Positions 1 through 11,354 of a stretch of 64,000 nucleotides of DNA are shown piece by piece; the first letter of the stretch is position 1, and each line of letters begins with the position of its first letter. The DNA lies in assembly GCA_030015575.1 (NCBI GenBank), contig CM057344.1:184405044-184469043 (forward strand), read 5' to 3'. Both the position numbers and the translations under genes were made by a program. This DNA comes from Agapanthus africanus. Lineage: Eukaryota > Streptophyta > Magnoliopsida > Asparagales > Amaryllidaceae. Below the pieces are notes generated by a model. The model was not told the origin of the DNA, made no database searches, and saw only the letters and a list, made by a program, of their open reading frames with translations.

Positions 1-441
1 CATGTAGATGGAAGAAGGATGATCCCATATCCATTGGTGTTTGACATCAGAGACAGTATACGGGTGCTCAGTGGAGACTGGGTACACTGGACGGACTCGC
101 CGAGAACTCCCAGATGGTATTATACCTCACGTCAGATGGCAGTTCTCTGGTGACACTGGTACAGGTTAGTCTGTAGACCCGAGATCGTCATAGAGTCTTT
201 TCTGATTCCCACTGTGCTTTGATTTCCACCTTACCACGTTCAAGAGAACGTGAAAAACGGTGGCTTTTGGGTACAGTCCAGAATCACATGGAGACAATGA
301 GTGATAGGAGGGGTTTCGTCTCTCCCGGTATTAGGAGTTGATGTTGCGCTGTGCTCGATTGGCTATAACAGGAAGTCCCTGGCCAGGGATGCTTCAAAGA
401 TATACTGGTAAGTATTATCAGTAGTTTCTCGACCCGTTATG
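1..441 (+). repeat. RE-A 5' LTR, first segment
   Basis: This segment is homologous to 39223-39660 in the 3' LTR of RE-A. Both contain the same stretch around GTTTGACATCAGAGA and end at CGACCCGTTATG, where RE-B is inserted. The LTR begins outside the window. Confidence 0.9.
437..441. repeat. Target-site duplication of RE-B (left), TTATG
   Basis: TTATG directly precedes the TGTAAGTGCAC start of RE-B. The same five bases follow its end at 10632-10636. The uninterrupted paralogue near 39660 has TTATG once. Confidence 0.95.
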
Positions 442-2670
442 TGTAAGTGCACGGCGGCGCCCCGGCCGTCAATCCGACGGCCAAATGCGGAAGCGGTGAT
501 AAACTTTAAATTTTACTTGAACTGGCAAACCGCCGCGCACTAATACCCGGATCGAACCATTAATTAGTCCTAGCTAACTACAAGAAAGGGAATAGAGATA
601 TACCGAGTGATCCGAGTCCTCCGGTCTTCTCGTCGTCGTCCCGATCTCCCGCGGAAAATCCAGTCGTCGCCTCCTCGCCGGAAGGGCACCACATTGCCTG
701 CGTCTTTTACGGGCTCCCACCTCAATGCCGAGGCAACTCGGGCATGAAGCCGGCTACTCGACGTGCCCAAGATTTGCTGTAGAATGTAGTGTGGATCTAT
801 ATGTCTCATTTGGGGTTTGTGGAGTTGCCATTTTGGTAGAGGGATGATACAAGAAGTATATGGAGGAGCTTGGAGAATTTTGGTGCATGAAATGAACAAC
901 ATTTCCCCCCTTCAATTTTTGGACAGCCCCTCCTATACATGGCCGGCCATCTCTAATGAGGGAGGGAGAGAATGAGATTGATATCCATGAGGGAGTGAGT
1001 GGCATGAATAATAATGCAAGGCATAAAAAACAAATCATGAAAGAATATGATCATAAGCAAAACCACACACAACTCCAACCATCAACAACCATCATGACCA
1101 CTAAAAGTCAAGCTATCATGAAAGCTAGAAGTCAAGGTCAATGAGAGACTATCATGATACAACAATAAGCAAATACCCCCTCCACAAATACTTATTTGCA
1201 ACAATGCAAATAAGCCCTCCTCCACCAATCTTCGGCCAATGAACGGAACAATGGAAATCGGCCGAAACGGAAAGCAAACTGGCAACTCCAGAAAACTGGT
1301 CCCGTAATAAATTACAGGAAAACCCCGATACTGTGCATACACACCCGCATTTGTATTTCGACCGAAATACAAATGCAATGAGACAAAATCTACACTGTAC
1401 TATACTAGGATCCGGCTTAAACCAAAGCCGGCCAGTAATATCCGTTCGATCCTGATCCGTGCAATACCGCACGTATCTGATCGAACCCTGCCATATATCC
1501 ATACGGCCTATAGTACAAACTGTCCGATCCTGATCCGTGCAATACCGCACGTATCTGATCGAACCCTGCCATATCTCCATACGGCCTCTACAACCTTTCG
1601 CCCGAAAGCTGAGTAACAGAATGTGGGGGACTCTAAAGACTCATCAACACCTTGGTTGTGGATTTAACCACCAGCACGTTAGAGGTATAAGCCAATACAT
1701 AACGGGCTACCAGGTATTGACCAAAAGGGACGTCTGTGAGCGAACTCAGCCTGACTCCCTACTGAGCCTGTCAGTGACAATATCCGTACAGTCCGGTCCG
1801 TTCGTCTATGAGCATCGCATGGCGGGCCTAGGGGGTTGGTAAAAGTCAGACCCCCAAAAGCGGTACAAGTCGTGTCGGAGTGTAGCCCAGAACACCCTGA
1901 GATACTACTGGAATACCTACCAGTAAATCTCCTTGCCTCGGCCGAGGGCTTCGTGTAATGGCTCTCCTAGACACAGCACGACCTCACCCCCAATACCGGG
2001 AGAGACGAACCCCTGAAGATACGCTCACTGCCTCCATGTGGCTCGGGACTGTACCCAACTAAAACCGGTTTGCACGACTCCTTTGAGCCGTGGTAGGGTA
2101 GTAATCAAAGTACAGTGGGAACTCACACAAGACAAATGACGATCCCCAGGTCGATGAACTAACCTGTACACATGTCACCTGGGAACTGCCATCTGACGTC
2201 TGGTATATGACCAACTAGCATGTTCCCGGCGAGTCCTGTCCGGTGTACTCATAACCCAATGAGCACCTGTATACATCTTAGGTGATCCAACTGACACCAG
2301 TGGCTTGTGAGACCGGCCACCGCCCCTCGTCGGGGTCTCGACTGTATACACTAGTCTACTATGGAGAATCGATGCCCTGTCTCGAAACTCTCACGACTAG
2401 GGACCTTTTAAGGATATGCTTATAGACCCCCAGCTCCCACTTATATGATCGCCCTCATACTGCTGGTGGTCAAGCAAGAATCCTAGGGGCTCTATCAACG
2501 TGTAATAGCGACGTGTCAGGTCACTTAAAACAGTACACGATGATAAAGGTAAACCAGATAGCATACTATCATCTCGAGTAAGACTGTCCTACCGGGATAG
2601 ATCCTCCATCAATCATTACAATCACGTACCTGTGACCTAATAATTGACTATGAGGGCACTTTCTCCAACA
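442..2670 (-). repeat. RE-B 3' LTR
   Basis: This is the left LTR of the minus-strand element, 2229 bp, with TG...CA ends. It aligns base for base with 8402-10631 apart from scattered substitutions and one base in a C run near 905 (six C here, seven in the other copy). Open frames inside it, for example 1152-1580 minus and 1537-1842 plus, occur at the same places in the other LTR and show no protein family. I treat them as non-coding. Confidence 0.95.
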
Positions 2671-2690
2671 ATCTCCCACTTGCACTCAAG
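2671..2690 (-). promoter_or_regulatory. RE-B polypurine tract
   Basis: On the minus strand this reads GTGCAAGTGGGAGATT directly before the 3' LTR. This is the usual plus-strand primer of Angela/BARE-type Copia elements. The same tract precedes the 3' LTRs of RE-A, RE-C, RE-D and RE-J. Confidence 0.85.
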
Positions 2691-5230
2691 GCTAATTATT
2701 GCGATGTCGCATACTCACAGCCCGTGTGATACCGAACACCCAGCTCCTCTACTAGTCAGTCTCACAAAGCTCGTTTGCGAAACTATTGCGTTCGAGGAAT
2801 AGCCTCAGTGAGTGGATCCGCTTTGTTGTCTCTTTCAATGTCTCTCTATATCTCAAGTTCGCGGAGAAAGCCATCTCCCGAAATGAGCAATACCTGTCTT
2901 AGAATGTGTCTGGATGTCTGATGGGACATAGCTCATAAATGAACTCCAAATCCAAACTTCTTAGACTGTATCGTCAACTGAACTTAATCAGTATCCTGCG
3001 CCATGCCTCCCTCAGTATTGCCTTGGACCACCTGTCCAAAATACTGCCCCTCGTCAGAAGGAAAACTATAACTCTGACAACCTCCTTGTCGTCCATGTCA
3101 CCTTGAAAGCCTGGAATGATAACTGTATCCCGAATGAGGCTGTCGTTATCATATCCCTAGAACATCCACTTATGTTCTAAAACTGCTTCCGACTGATTCT
3201 CCAGAATTGGATCAATGTCAACTTATTGCATCTAGTGCAAGAACAACATCTGGTGTGGTACTTGACATCTCATGATTGACTCAATTGCCTAAGCAAGTGA
3301 TCTGTCAATCATGCACATCCCTCTCCCCTTTAGTCTATAAGACACCTTTAGAGAGGGTGACTCCATCTTCTGCAGGTACACTACCGTGCATGGAGTCGTC
3401 CATTCTAAATTTCCTTAGAATGCTGTCTAAGTACCCAGATTGGGAGACTACCCAAATCTAGATCTAAAGCCATAGATCTAGTAACCAGAATGTCTGATAT
3501 AATGTCCAAGTCCCATGTGGAGAAACCACTGTGTGACGACCAAAGTATAACCGGTTGTAGTATAGGAGTTTCCTTTCCTACTCTGTGTATGTCATCCAAA
3601 TACCAGGACATCACACCCTACTACCTTCTCAACAGATCCATCCCCTATTCTGATGAAGTCAAACCCATGACTGTCACGTCAGAAATAGATGATCTTTCTC
3701 CGCTATATCTGCTTTAGCCTATAAATAGACATAAGCCACCTGTCCACCAATGCTTCCGCTGCTCCCACTGACTATGATAACCCTCTGGCAGAGTCATATA
3801 GACGTACACTTCTAAAACTAGTTTAGAACGACGCTATACTCATCCTCCCGCCGGGTCTCGCAGCCTGGAACAACAGCAATGGTAATTGTGGGTAAACAAG
3901 AACTTCCCTATCACCGTCCTTGAGGCTACCGTAGTACCTCTCGAGTGCCTGAAGTTACCCACCGCATCTGCGGAGTGGCCAATGGAATGTCAAACCAGAT
4001 TGAATCTTTAGGTTCCTATGAAATCTTCAGTAATCGTTTGTGGTTCTGGAATTACTTCCAGTTCTACCATACTCCCACTACTGTTTTCTGAAAAAATCCA
4101 TTTTTAATAAAACTGTGGCGAGTCTAGAACAATATCGCTATTGTTCATCCAGATGGTAGAAAGTCAACCCTCGTCATAGCCTGGGTCAACCCACAAACAG
4201 CCATTACAGAAACGTGCCTTGAGTTGTCCAGTGTCTGGTTTTAAGCATAAGCCGGACAACTCCCCGTACCTTAACATCGTTAAGATATGAACTGTTCTAT
4301 ATCCCATATAGGACCAGAGGCACTGATTTAATTGAACCAGATTCAAATCATGCAACTGTCTCCAGTGCATGTCAACTAAATGGAAGGAGGCCGATCAGCG
4401 TTACTCAACTTAGGAATGCTTCCAATTATGAGTAACCTGAAAAAGAAGCAAGTTCTCTTAGTCATTACTATCAACTTAATACCATACACAAGTATCTACA
4501 TCTTCGATCTCTTTGAAGAATCCCGATACTTGCTATACCTGGTTCTCTACTCTATTCAAATACCTATAACTTCTCCAAATTCGGACCCTGTGTTTTCACG
4601 AAACACCTGTCTAAAGACTAGAGAAGTCATAAGTAAACCGAATATAGTACGAGGACCAACCCCTCTGTCCTGATGGATCCTGGACAACATACAATACTCT
4701 GTATAAGTCCCTTGAGTCTGAAAACTCATTCACTGTGTGTCGTAGGTTGAAAACTGTACTTATGGTTAAGAAGAATTACACCGCTGTTTAATGCTCCTTA
4801 CCCAATCATCCACTGATATAGGTAAATGTCATAGACATAATATCAAAAAGGTATATCTCACTCTATGAAAATAGACGTACAGATATATCAATTTGAAATT
4901 GGTGAATAAAAGCGGATATTCAAAACCAAATATTTGCCGACCGACAAACAGCCCAGGTGATTTCACCAAATATCACCGATTACAACGAATCCCGATATAA
5001 TGAGGATGATCACCCAATTCCCAATAACCTACTCCCACTCATCATCTGTAAAACCATACAGATGTGAGAATCGTACCTGGTAAATACATACCCTGGAGTA
5101 AGTATCTAATCGGGAAATCAGTTTTCCTTTAACATTACACAGTGAAACTGAAACATCGAAATGTTCAGATGGGGTATCCTGGTATTCCTAGTAATGCCTC
5201 TTCCAGATTCACGACTGTAACCGTATAGTT
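2691..5230 (-). pseudogene. RE-B decayed pol (RNase H, reverse transcriptase, integrase remnants)
   Basis: Read on the minus strand this is a broken Copia pol. The RNase H end motif ADPLT is encoded near 2805-2825. The reverse transcriptase catalytic region survives at 3405-3614 as YLDDIHRVG, where intact relatives have YVDDILLIG. A piece corresponding to the integrase/reverse-transcriptase linker lies at 4164-4370, shared with RE-C near 15000-15130. Integrase-derived sequence lies around 4510-4690. Stops and frameshifts interrupt every domain, so no functional protein is possible. No protease or gag motif was found. The order from right to left (integrase, reverse transcriptase, RNase H) is the normal Copia order. 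Confidence 0.75.
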
Positions 5231-5233
5231 CTT

Positions 5234-6010
5234 TGCCACCTCTCCAAATCCCTTCATATGTCTTTAGTCTTTACCTTCTGTACACCCCTTTAGACCAAAT
5301 GGTTTTCTTCCTTCCCTACCGTTCGGCACCAGCCTATGGTTTGGAAGAAGACTATCCAATAAGCATAATGGGTGTACTGTCCCAATCCTAGGAACACTCG
5401 CAATGAGAGAGGGTGAAGATAAAAGACAACCGAATAAACCTTATTCCTATTTCTCCTGGACCAGATTCCATCCCCGAACTGGAACAAGTTCCATTCGAGT
5501 TCGTATATAACCATACGATGGAGTATCCAAATAAACTGTGGATCTTCGTAGTGATACGGAGTGTCTTGGAGAAATACAAAGGTGATGTGGGAGTGGTAAC
5601 GAAATATTTGGTTTGGTCGTGAATATCTGTTGCAATTTACTTTGCCCTCTTACTAATCCCTTGTTTTGTCTGAACTTAATACCTTCTGTACACCATCGTT
5701 AGGCTAATTGGTTTTCTTCATTCCCTACCGGTCGGCACCAGCCTAAGGTTTGGAAGAAGACTATCCAATTTGCGTAATAGGTGTACTATCTCCTAAACCA
5801 AGGAGTACTCGCAACCTGAGAGAAGGTAAAAGGAAAAGACAACTGAATAATCCTATCCGTTTTCTCCAGAACCTGAAACCATCCTCGAATAAATCTTTTC
5901 GAGTTCGTATCTAACCATACGATGGTTTTGTCCAATGGAAGTGGACGTTCGTAGTAATACGGGGTGTCCTGGAGAAAAGGGTAAAAGTAGGAGTGGCAAT
6001 GAGGTTTGCA
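5234..6010 (-). repeat. RE-B internal 408-bp tandem duplication
   Basis: Two copies of one sequence lie head to tail with an offset of 408 bp. ACCTTCTGTACACC occurs at 5273 and 5681, and GCACCAGCCTA(T/A)GGTTTGG follows in both. Each copy holds a short minus-strand open frame (5447-5635; 5786-6025), but the two are in different frames and have diverged. The region lies where the first coding part should be, between the leader and integrase. I recognise no domain in it. Confidence 0.75.
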
Positions 6011-6395
6011 ACTCTGACAATCCAAAAGCCTGTGTTAAGAAGGTTTGGTCAACTTGGTCACTGAGTCATAGTCTTGGGGTCGGGTCAATGGTCGCTGCCA
6101 AAGAGAGAGAGAAAAGAAACACTCAGCGTGCACTCTAACCTAGATCAGAATGGTTACCAATTTATCTAATCTGGAAACCTCCCACTGTACCGTCAAATTC
6201 TCCTCCAAACCTGAAAGAAGAATTAGTCGGGATCACCCGAGGAGTATACCAACTCATCAGTGGGAATCGGGATCCAACTATCATCGCATGATAACGTGAC
6301 GGAATCCGCTCACGTCATCACACTCCAGAAGGTATGCGCATATCTGGCAAGTTTCAGTTCTTTTGAAACTCCCGATGTGATTTCTGCCCCATGCT

Positions 6396-6600
6396 CTTAT
6401 GACCTTGACTTTGGCCAACATATCATAAGTCACATGTCAAGTTCTACCCGTCATTCTCCAGGTTAATTTGAATCCACCCGTACCTACCCTTGACTTTGGC
6501 CAAAATGGCAGTACGACTGTCCCAAACCAACGCATCTATCTATGCTGCATATGAATACCCAATAGCTACCAATCACTGTGCCTTGACTTTGGCCAACATA
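6396..6600 (-). ncRNA. RE-B triple-hairpin array, loop CAAA
   Basis: TTGGCCAAAGTCAAGG on the minus strand occurs three times without change, at 6403-6418, 6488-6503 and 6581-6596. Spacing is 85 and 93 bp. TTGGC can pair with GTCAA (one G-U pair) around the loop CAAA. The copy at 6403 also sits inside a 7-bp stem, CTTATGA (6396-6402) with TCATAAG (6423-6429). The other three elements have the same array with different loops. RNA function is inferred from conservation only. Confidence 0.6.
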
Positions 6601-6734
6601 CACAGCTTGAATACTATTGACCATCCATATAAAACGACAGAGGGCTACGAATGGTTTCTGGCGAAAACCTTTAACGTAGTGAACTTGATATCGTTGAAGG
6701 AACGGATAGCTTTATAAAAATATAGTGACGAAAA

Positions 6735-6980
6735 CCTTTGCTAAAGAGGTCACTCCCGGTGAAGGGATCTCGGCTCTTTCCCCGTAGAATAGGGTGCAGG
6801 ATATTCCAAATGAATACCGCGATGCAAAGCAAAAGTAATCGGCTATAGTGAAGTCATTGCCCTGACGCAAACTTTTTGTCCAAGGGGTCACTCCCGGTGA
6901 AGGGATCTCGGCCCTTGCCTCGTCGACTGAGGAGCAAGATATTCCAACTGAATACCACGATGCAAAACAAAAGTGAACGT
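6735..6980 (-). repeat. RE-B duplicated leader unit with GATCCC...GGGAGTGA core
   Basis: The cores at 6749-6773 and 6887-6911 both read GATCCCTTCACCGGGAGTGA on the minus strand. Each is preceded by a hairpin with its own pairing: CCC with GGGG in one copy, CCTC with GAGG in the other. The same two-copy unit is in RE-A, RE-C and RE-D. Confidence 0.65.
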
Positions 6981-7403
6981 CCTTGCAATAACAGCTTTTT
7001 GAAAAGTGTTCCAACAACATCAGATTAGGTTTGTTTTTAAACTTGCATTGATCCGAATCAACGCAGTCCCATCAATTAATCACACCAAAAAGAACGAAAA
7101 TATAATGATGTACGTATATGCCATCCGCATTCGCCACTGGGTCCCGTCATTACCCGTTAGGTTAGCTAACTAACGACAGAGCGGGGACTGGACTAGCGCG
7201 GATGTAAAACATATACAACATCTACTAATATATATACCAATATATTATATTTCGCTCAAGGCGTGAATAAAATGTGCAACATCACAGAAATGTACAGCAT
7301 CACAGAAACAATACAGATATCTGGGATCCCCGGGTTTCACAGAGCCGCTGAAACCCGATGTTCCCCTGGTCGTGTGGATAGCCTGTGCAACGAAATCCTA
7401 GAC

Positions 7404-7655
7404 CCCTACGGGCGCGGCAAGTTACCCGCCAAAACCTGAAGCGAGGCAGCCCCCTTCAGCTCCGTAAATGGACCACCCAGCACTTCACGGAATCCGGTAA
7501 CTTGGGCACCCCTCCTGAGTCAACCTGTACCCCCTACGAGTGCGGCGAATAGCCCGCCAATTCTAGAGTGAAGCCCCCTCCGTCTCAATGCCATGAGATG
7601 CGGGCTTGTTGCCCTCCAGAACCCGGCTATCCGTGCACCCCTCCGCGGGGTAATC
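7404..7655 (-). repeat. RE-B tandem duplication of the 127-bp leader module
   Basis: Two units start at CCCCTACGGGCGCGGCAAG and CCCCTACGAGTGCGGCGAA. They share CCCGCCAA and a final GCACCCCTCC. The module is single in RE-A (24805-24912), RE-C (17812-17935) and RE-D (32677-32793), and duplicated independently in RE-H. Confidence 0.6.
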
Positions 7656-8142
7656 CTAGTACACAAAGTAAAATATACATACAACGGGTACATCGACCGC
7701 AACCTGGCCGTGCCCTAAAAAAAATAATACAAACAGGCAGTGACGGCAGTCCACATGTCGGACGCTCGCCCCGCAATATCAAATGTACATAATACAACCA
7801 CAACTGTACTAGCATTGCATCCAGGCTATCCCCCACGACCGATCCGCAACATCACAGCAAAATCAGAACATCAACGTGAAAGTCACGTTCGCAAATCCGT
7901 CTAACCGAGCTATAGCAGTTAGACCGGATTTACCGATCGAGTGAAATTCACGGTCGCAGATATAATGTAAATACTGTGAAATAATGTGTTTAAAATATCC
8001 GATCGATCAAAAATTAACAAGTGGGCCCCAAGCACTACTGTAGCACATCAAGAAACTCTGGGCCCAATATTAATATTCCAAAACCCCTAAAATCACCCCA
8101 GAAGCCCACTGGAGAAATTTGGCCTATTGATCTTTACATACT

Positions 8143-8187
8143 GCGGCGGAACCGCGGCCCAAGGTGGGTTTTGGCCGCGGTTCTGCC
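8143..8187 (-). ncRNA. RE-B leader GC-rich hairpin
   Basis: On the minus strand GAACCGCGGCC is followed after a 12-base loop by GGCCGCGGTTC, a perfect 11-bp stem. It lies about 200-245 nt downstream of the primer site. Versions of this hairpin occur in RE-A, RE-C and RE-D and in the Gypsy element RE-G. Confidence 0.65.
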
Positions 8188-8388
8188 CTCCCCTTGATGG
8201 ATCAATGACCCGAATTTTTCCAGAAACCTTATAACTTCCTGTACAGTACTTTTATACAACCTGAAAAATTTTTAGAGACTAAAAAATTTCGACAGAAAAC
8301 TGTCGTGGGTGATATTGGGTTTTTGGAACATTTGTTCGATCGGAATAGCAAAACACATTAAACCAAGCTAGACTAAATTAATGGCGTG

Positions 8389-8400
8389 GCTCTGATACCA
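8389..8400 (-). promoter_or_regulatory. RE-B primer-binding site (tRNA-iMet)
   Basis: The complement reads TGGTATCAGAGC, one base away from the 5' LTR. It is complementary to the 3' end of initiator tRNA-Met, the usual primer of plant Copia elements. Confidence 0.9.
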
Positions 8401-8401
8401 C

Positions 8402-10631
8402 TGTAAGTGCACGGCGGCGCCCCGGCCGTCAATCCGACGGCCAAATGCGGAAGCGGTGATAAACTTTAAATTTTACTTGAACTGGCAAACCGCCGCGCAC
8501 TAATACCCGGATCGAACCATTAATTAGTCCTAGCTAACTACAAGAAAGGGAATAGAGATATACCGAGTGATCCGAGTCCTCCGGTCTTCTCGTCGTCGTC
8601 CCGATCTCCCGCGGAAAATCCAGTCGTCGCCTCCTCGCCGGATGGGCACCACATTGCCTGCGTCTTTTACGGACTCCCACCTCAATGCCGAGGCAACTCG
8701 GGCACGAAGCAGGCTACTCGACGTGCCCAAGATTTGCTGTAGAATGTAGTGTGGATCTATATGTCTCATTTGGGGTTTGTGGAGTTGCCATTTTGGTAGA
8801 GGGATGATACAAGAAGTATATGGAGGAGCTTGGAGAATTTTGGTGCATGAAATGAACAACATTTCCCCCCCTTCAATTTTTGGACAGCCCCTCCTATACA
8901 TGGCCGGCCATCTCTAATGAGGGAGGGAGAGAATGAGATTGATATCCATGAGGGAGTGAGTGGCATGAACAATAATGCAAGGCATCAAAAACAAATCATG
9001 AAAGAATATGATCATAAGCAAAACCACACACAACTCCAACCATCAACAACCATCATGACCACTAAAAGTCAAGCTATCATGAAAGCTAGAAGTCAAGGTC
9101 AATGAGAGACTATCATGATACAACAATAAGCAAATACCCCCTCCACAAATACTTATTTGCAACAATGCAAATAAGCCCTCCTCCACCAATCTTCGGCCAA
9201 TGAACGGAACAATGGAAATCGGCCGAAACGGAAAGCAAACTGGCAACTCCAGAAAACTGGTCCCGTAATAAATTACAGGAAAACCCCGATACTGTGCATA
9301 CACACCCGCATTTGTATTTCGACCGAAATACAAATGCAATGAGACAAAATCTACACTGTACTATACTAGGATCCGGCTTAAACCAAAGCCGGCCAGTAAT
9401 ATCCGTTCGATCCTGATCCGTGCAATACCGCACGTATCTGATCGAACCCTGCCATATATCCATACGGCCTATAGTACAAACTGTCCGATCCTGATCCGTG
9501 CAATACCGCACGTATCTGATCGGACCCTGCCATATCTCCATACGGCCTCTACAACCTTTCGCCCGAAAGCTGAGTAACAGAATGTGGGGGACTCTAAAGA
9601 CTCATCAACACCTTGGTTGTGGATTTAACCACCAGCACATTAGAGGTATAAGCCAATACATAACGGGCTACCAGGTATTGACCAAAAGGGACGTCTGTGA
9701 GCGAACTCAGCCTGACTCCCTACTGAGCCTGTCAGTGACAATATCCGTACAGTCCGGTCCGTTCGTCTATGAGCATCGCATGGCGGGCCTAGGGGGTTGG
9801 TAAAAGTCAGACCCCCAAAAGCGGTACAAGTCGTGTCGGAGTGTAGCCCAGAACACCCTGAGATACTACTGGAATACCTACCAGTAAATCTCCTTGCCTC
9901 GGCCGAGGGCTTCGTGTAATGGCTCTCCTAGACACAGCACGACCTCACCCCCAATACCGGGAGAGACGAACCCCTGAAGATACGCTCACTGCCTCCATGT
10001 GGCTCGGGACTGTACCCAACTAAAACCGGTTTGCACGACTCCTTTGAGCCGTGGTAGGGTAGTAATCAAAGTACAGTGGGAACTCACACAAGACAAATGA
10101 CGATCCCCAGGTCGATGAACTAACCTGTACACATGTCACCTGGGAACTGCCATCTGACGTCTGGTATATGACCAACTAGCATGTTCCCGGCGAGTCCTGT
10201 CCGGTGTACTCATAACCCAATGAGCACCTGTATACATCTTAGGTGATCCAACTGACACCAGTGGCTTGTGAGACCGGCCACCGCCCCTCGTCGGGGTCTC
10301 GACTGTATACACTAGTCTACTATGGAGAATCGATGCCCTGTCTCGAAACTCTCACGACTAGGGACCTTTTAAGGATATGCTTATAGACCCCCAGCTCCTA
10401 CTTATATGATCGCCCTCATACTGCTGGTGGTCAAGCAAGAATCCTAGGGGCTCTATCAACGTGTAATAGCGACGTGTCAGGTCACTTAAAACAGTACACG
10501 ATGATAAAGGTAAACCAGATAGCATACTATCATCTCGAGTAAGACTGTCCTACCGGGATAGGTCCTCCATCAATCATTACAATCACGTACCTGTGACCTA
10601 ATAATTGACCATGAAGGCACTTTCTCTAACA
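8402..10631 (-). repeat. RE-B 5' LTR
   Basis: This is the right LTR, 2230 bp, near-identical to 442-2670. It is followed by the TSD TTATG at 10632-10636. Confidence 0.95.
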
Positions 10632-11354
10632 TTATGAGCCTCATATCGACACGACTTATCGAGTTACTGGGGTCAGACGTTTACCACCACTAGACGAGAA
10701 ATGCGACATATCAGACGAAAAGACCGGACTGTACGGTAATGTTACTTATTGGATTCGTAGGAGTACGAGCAGGCTTGCTTGTTGATCATCTGATCGCTCA
10801 ATACCCGGGTGCCCATTACGTTTAGCAGACCGCTTGCGGCTTGTGGGTGTTTGATATGATCATCTCCTACTGCCGGCGTATTGACGAGTCTTTGGAGTCC
10901 TACACAGAGGTTTGCTGGCTCAAGCGAAACGGGGTAGGAGCACATATGTAATATGTGCGGGACTGATATTAATGCGTGTATGTGATACCGCATTCTATTC
11001 TCGCGATATGTGATAGCTTTCGGTTATATATGATATAACCGGGTTATCGGATCAAGTGTTGATTCGATAAGTTGATTCATATAATATTAGTCGGTTGTAT
11101 ATTATATAGCCGGATTATTAAATCAAGAGCTGATTTAATAATTTAATGTATAATTATATATTTGATATATTACATTACATTAACTAGTATTAGCTCACTT
11201 AAGATTTCTTTTCTCACATTTGATATACTTTACATATATGTGATATATGTATTGTTTTCTTTTTGGCACAAAATATATATGTGATATATATAAGTGTGGC
11301 ATGCTAGGTTACACTTGCAACTTAGTTAGTATGAGACTCAAACCATGCTAGGTT
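10632..11354 (+). repeat. RE-A 5' LTR, second segment
   Basis: This continues the LTR broken at 441. It matches 39657-40380 of the 3' LTR. It includes AT-rich blocks with repeated GTTGTATAT/ATATAGCCGG-type motifs and ends at ATGCTAGGTT, the RE-C target. Confidence 0.9.
11350..11354. repeat. Target-site duplication of RE-C (left), AGGTT
   Basis: AGGTT precedes the TGTAGGGTTCC start of RE-C and is repeated after its end at 21718-21722. The uninterrupted copy near 40376 has ATGCTAGGTTAAGTTAGGG. Confidence 0.95.

Larger units (their letters stand above)
6011..8388 (-). other. RE-B non-coding 5' leader
   Basis: About 2.3 kb lie between the primer site and the place where pol begins in the relatives. 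No gag-like frame or zinc knuckle is seen. From right to left it contains a GC-rich hairpin (8143-8187), two copies of a roughly 127-bp unit (7404-7655), a hairpin around CGTTAG...CTAACG (about 7149-7172), two copies of the GATCCC...GGGAGTGA unit (6740-6980), and three TTGGCCAAAGTCAAGG hairpins (6403-6596). At 6087-6089 the position of the pol start codon reads ATT instead of ATG. A polypyrimidine tract and AG precede it. Confidence 0.65.
442..10631 (-). mobile_element. RE-B: complete Angela-like Copia element, minus strand
   Basis: Two nearly identical 2.23-kb LTRs (442-2670 and 8402-10631) begin TGTAAGTGCAC and end AACA. They flank 5.7 kb of internal DNA. The complement of the tRNA-iMet primer site is at 8389-8400, next to the right LTR. 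The complement of the polypurine tract is next to the left LTR, so the element reads right to left. By eye the LTRs differ at roughly 15-20 positions, which means a recent insertion. The internal region has a long leader and a heavily decayed pol. No gag is recognised. The element is 10,190 bp and interrupts the 5' LTR of RE-A. Confidence 0.95.

Noticed and set aside
1152..1842. Overlapping 100-142 codon frames in the RE-B LTRs
   Set aside because: They recur in the other LTR (9113-9803), overlap on opposite strands, and partly come from a repeated GATCCTGATCCGTGCAATAC-type block. No protein family fits.
6749..6773. H-type pseudoknot in the GATCCC...GGGAGTGA core
   Set aside because: The two stems overlap in pseudoknot order, but no bases remain for the loop that must cross the first stem, so alternative pairings are more plausible.
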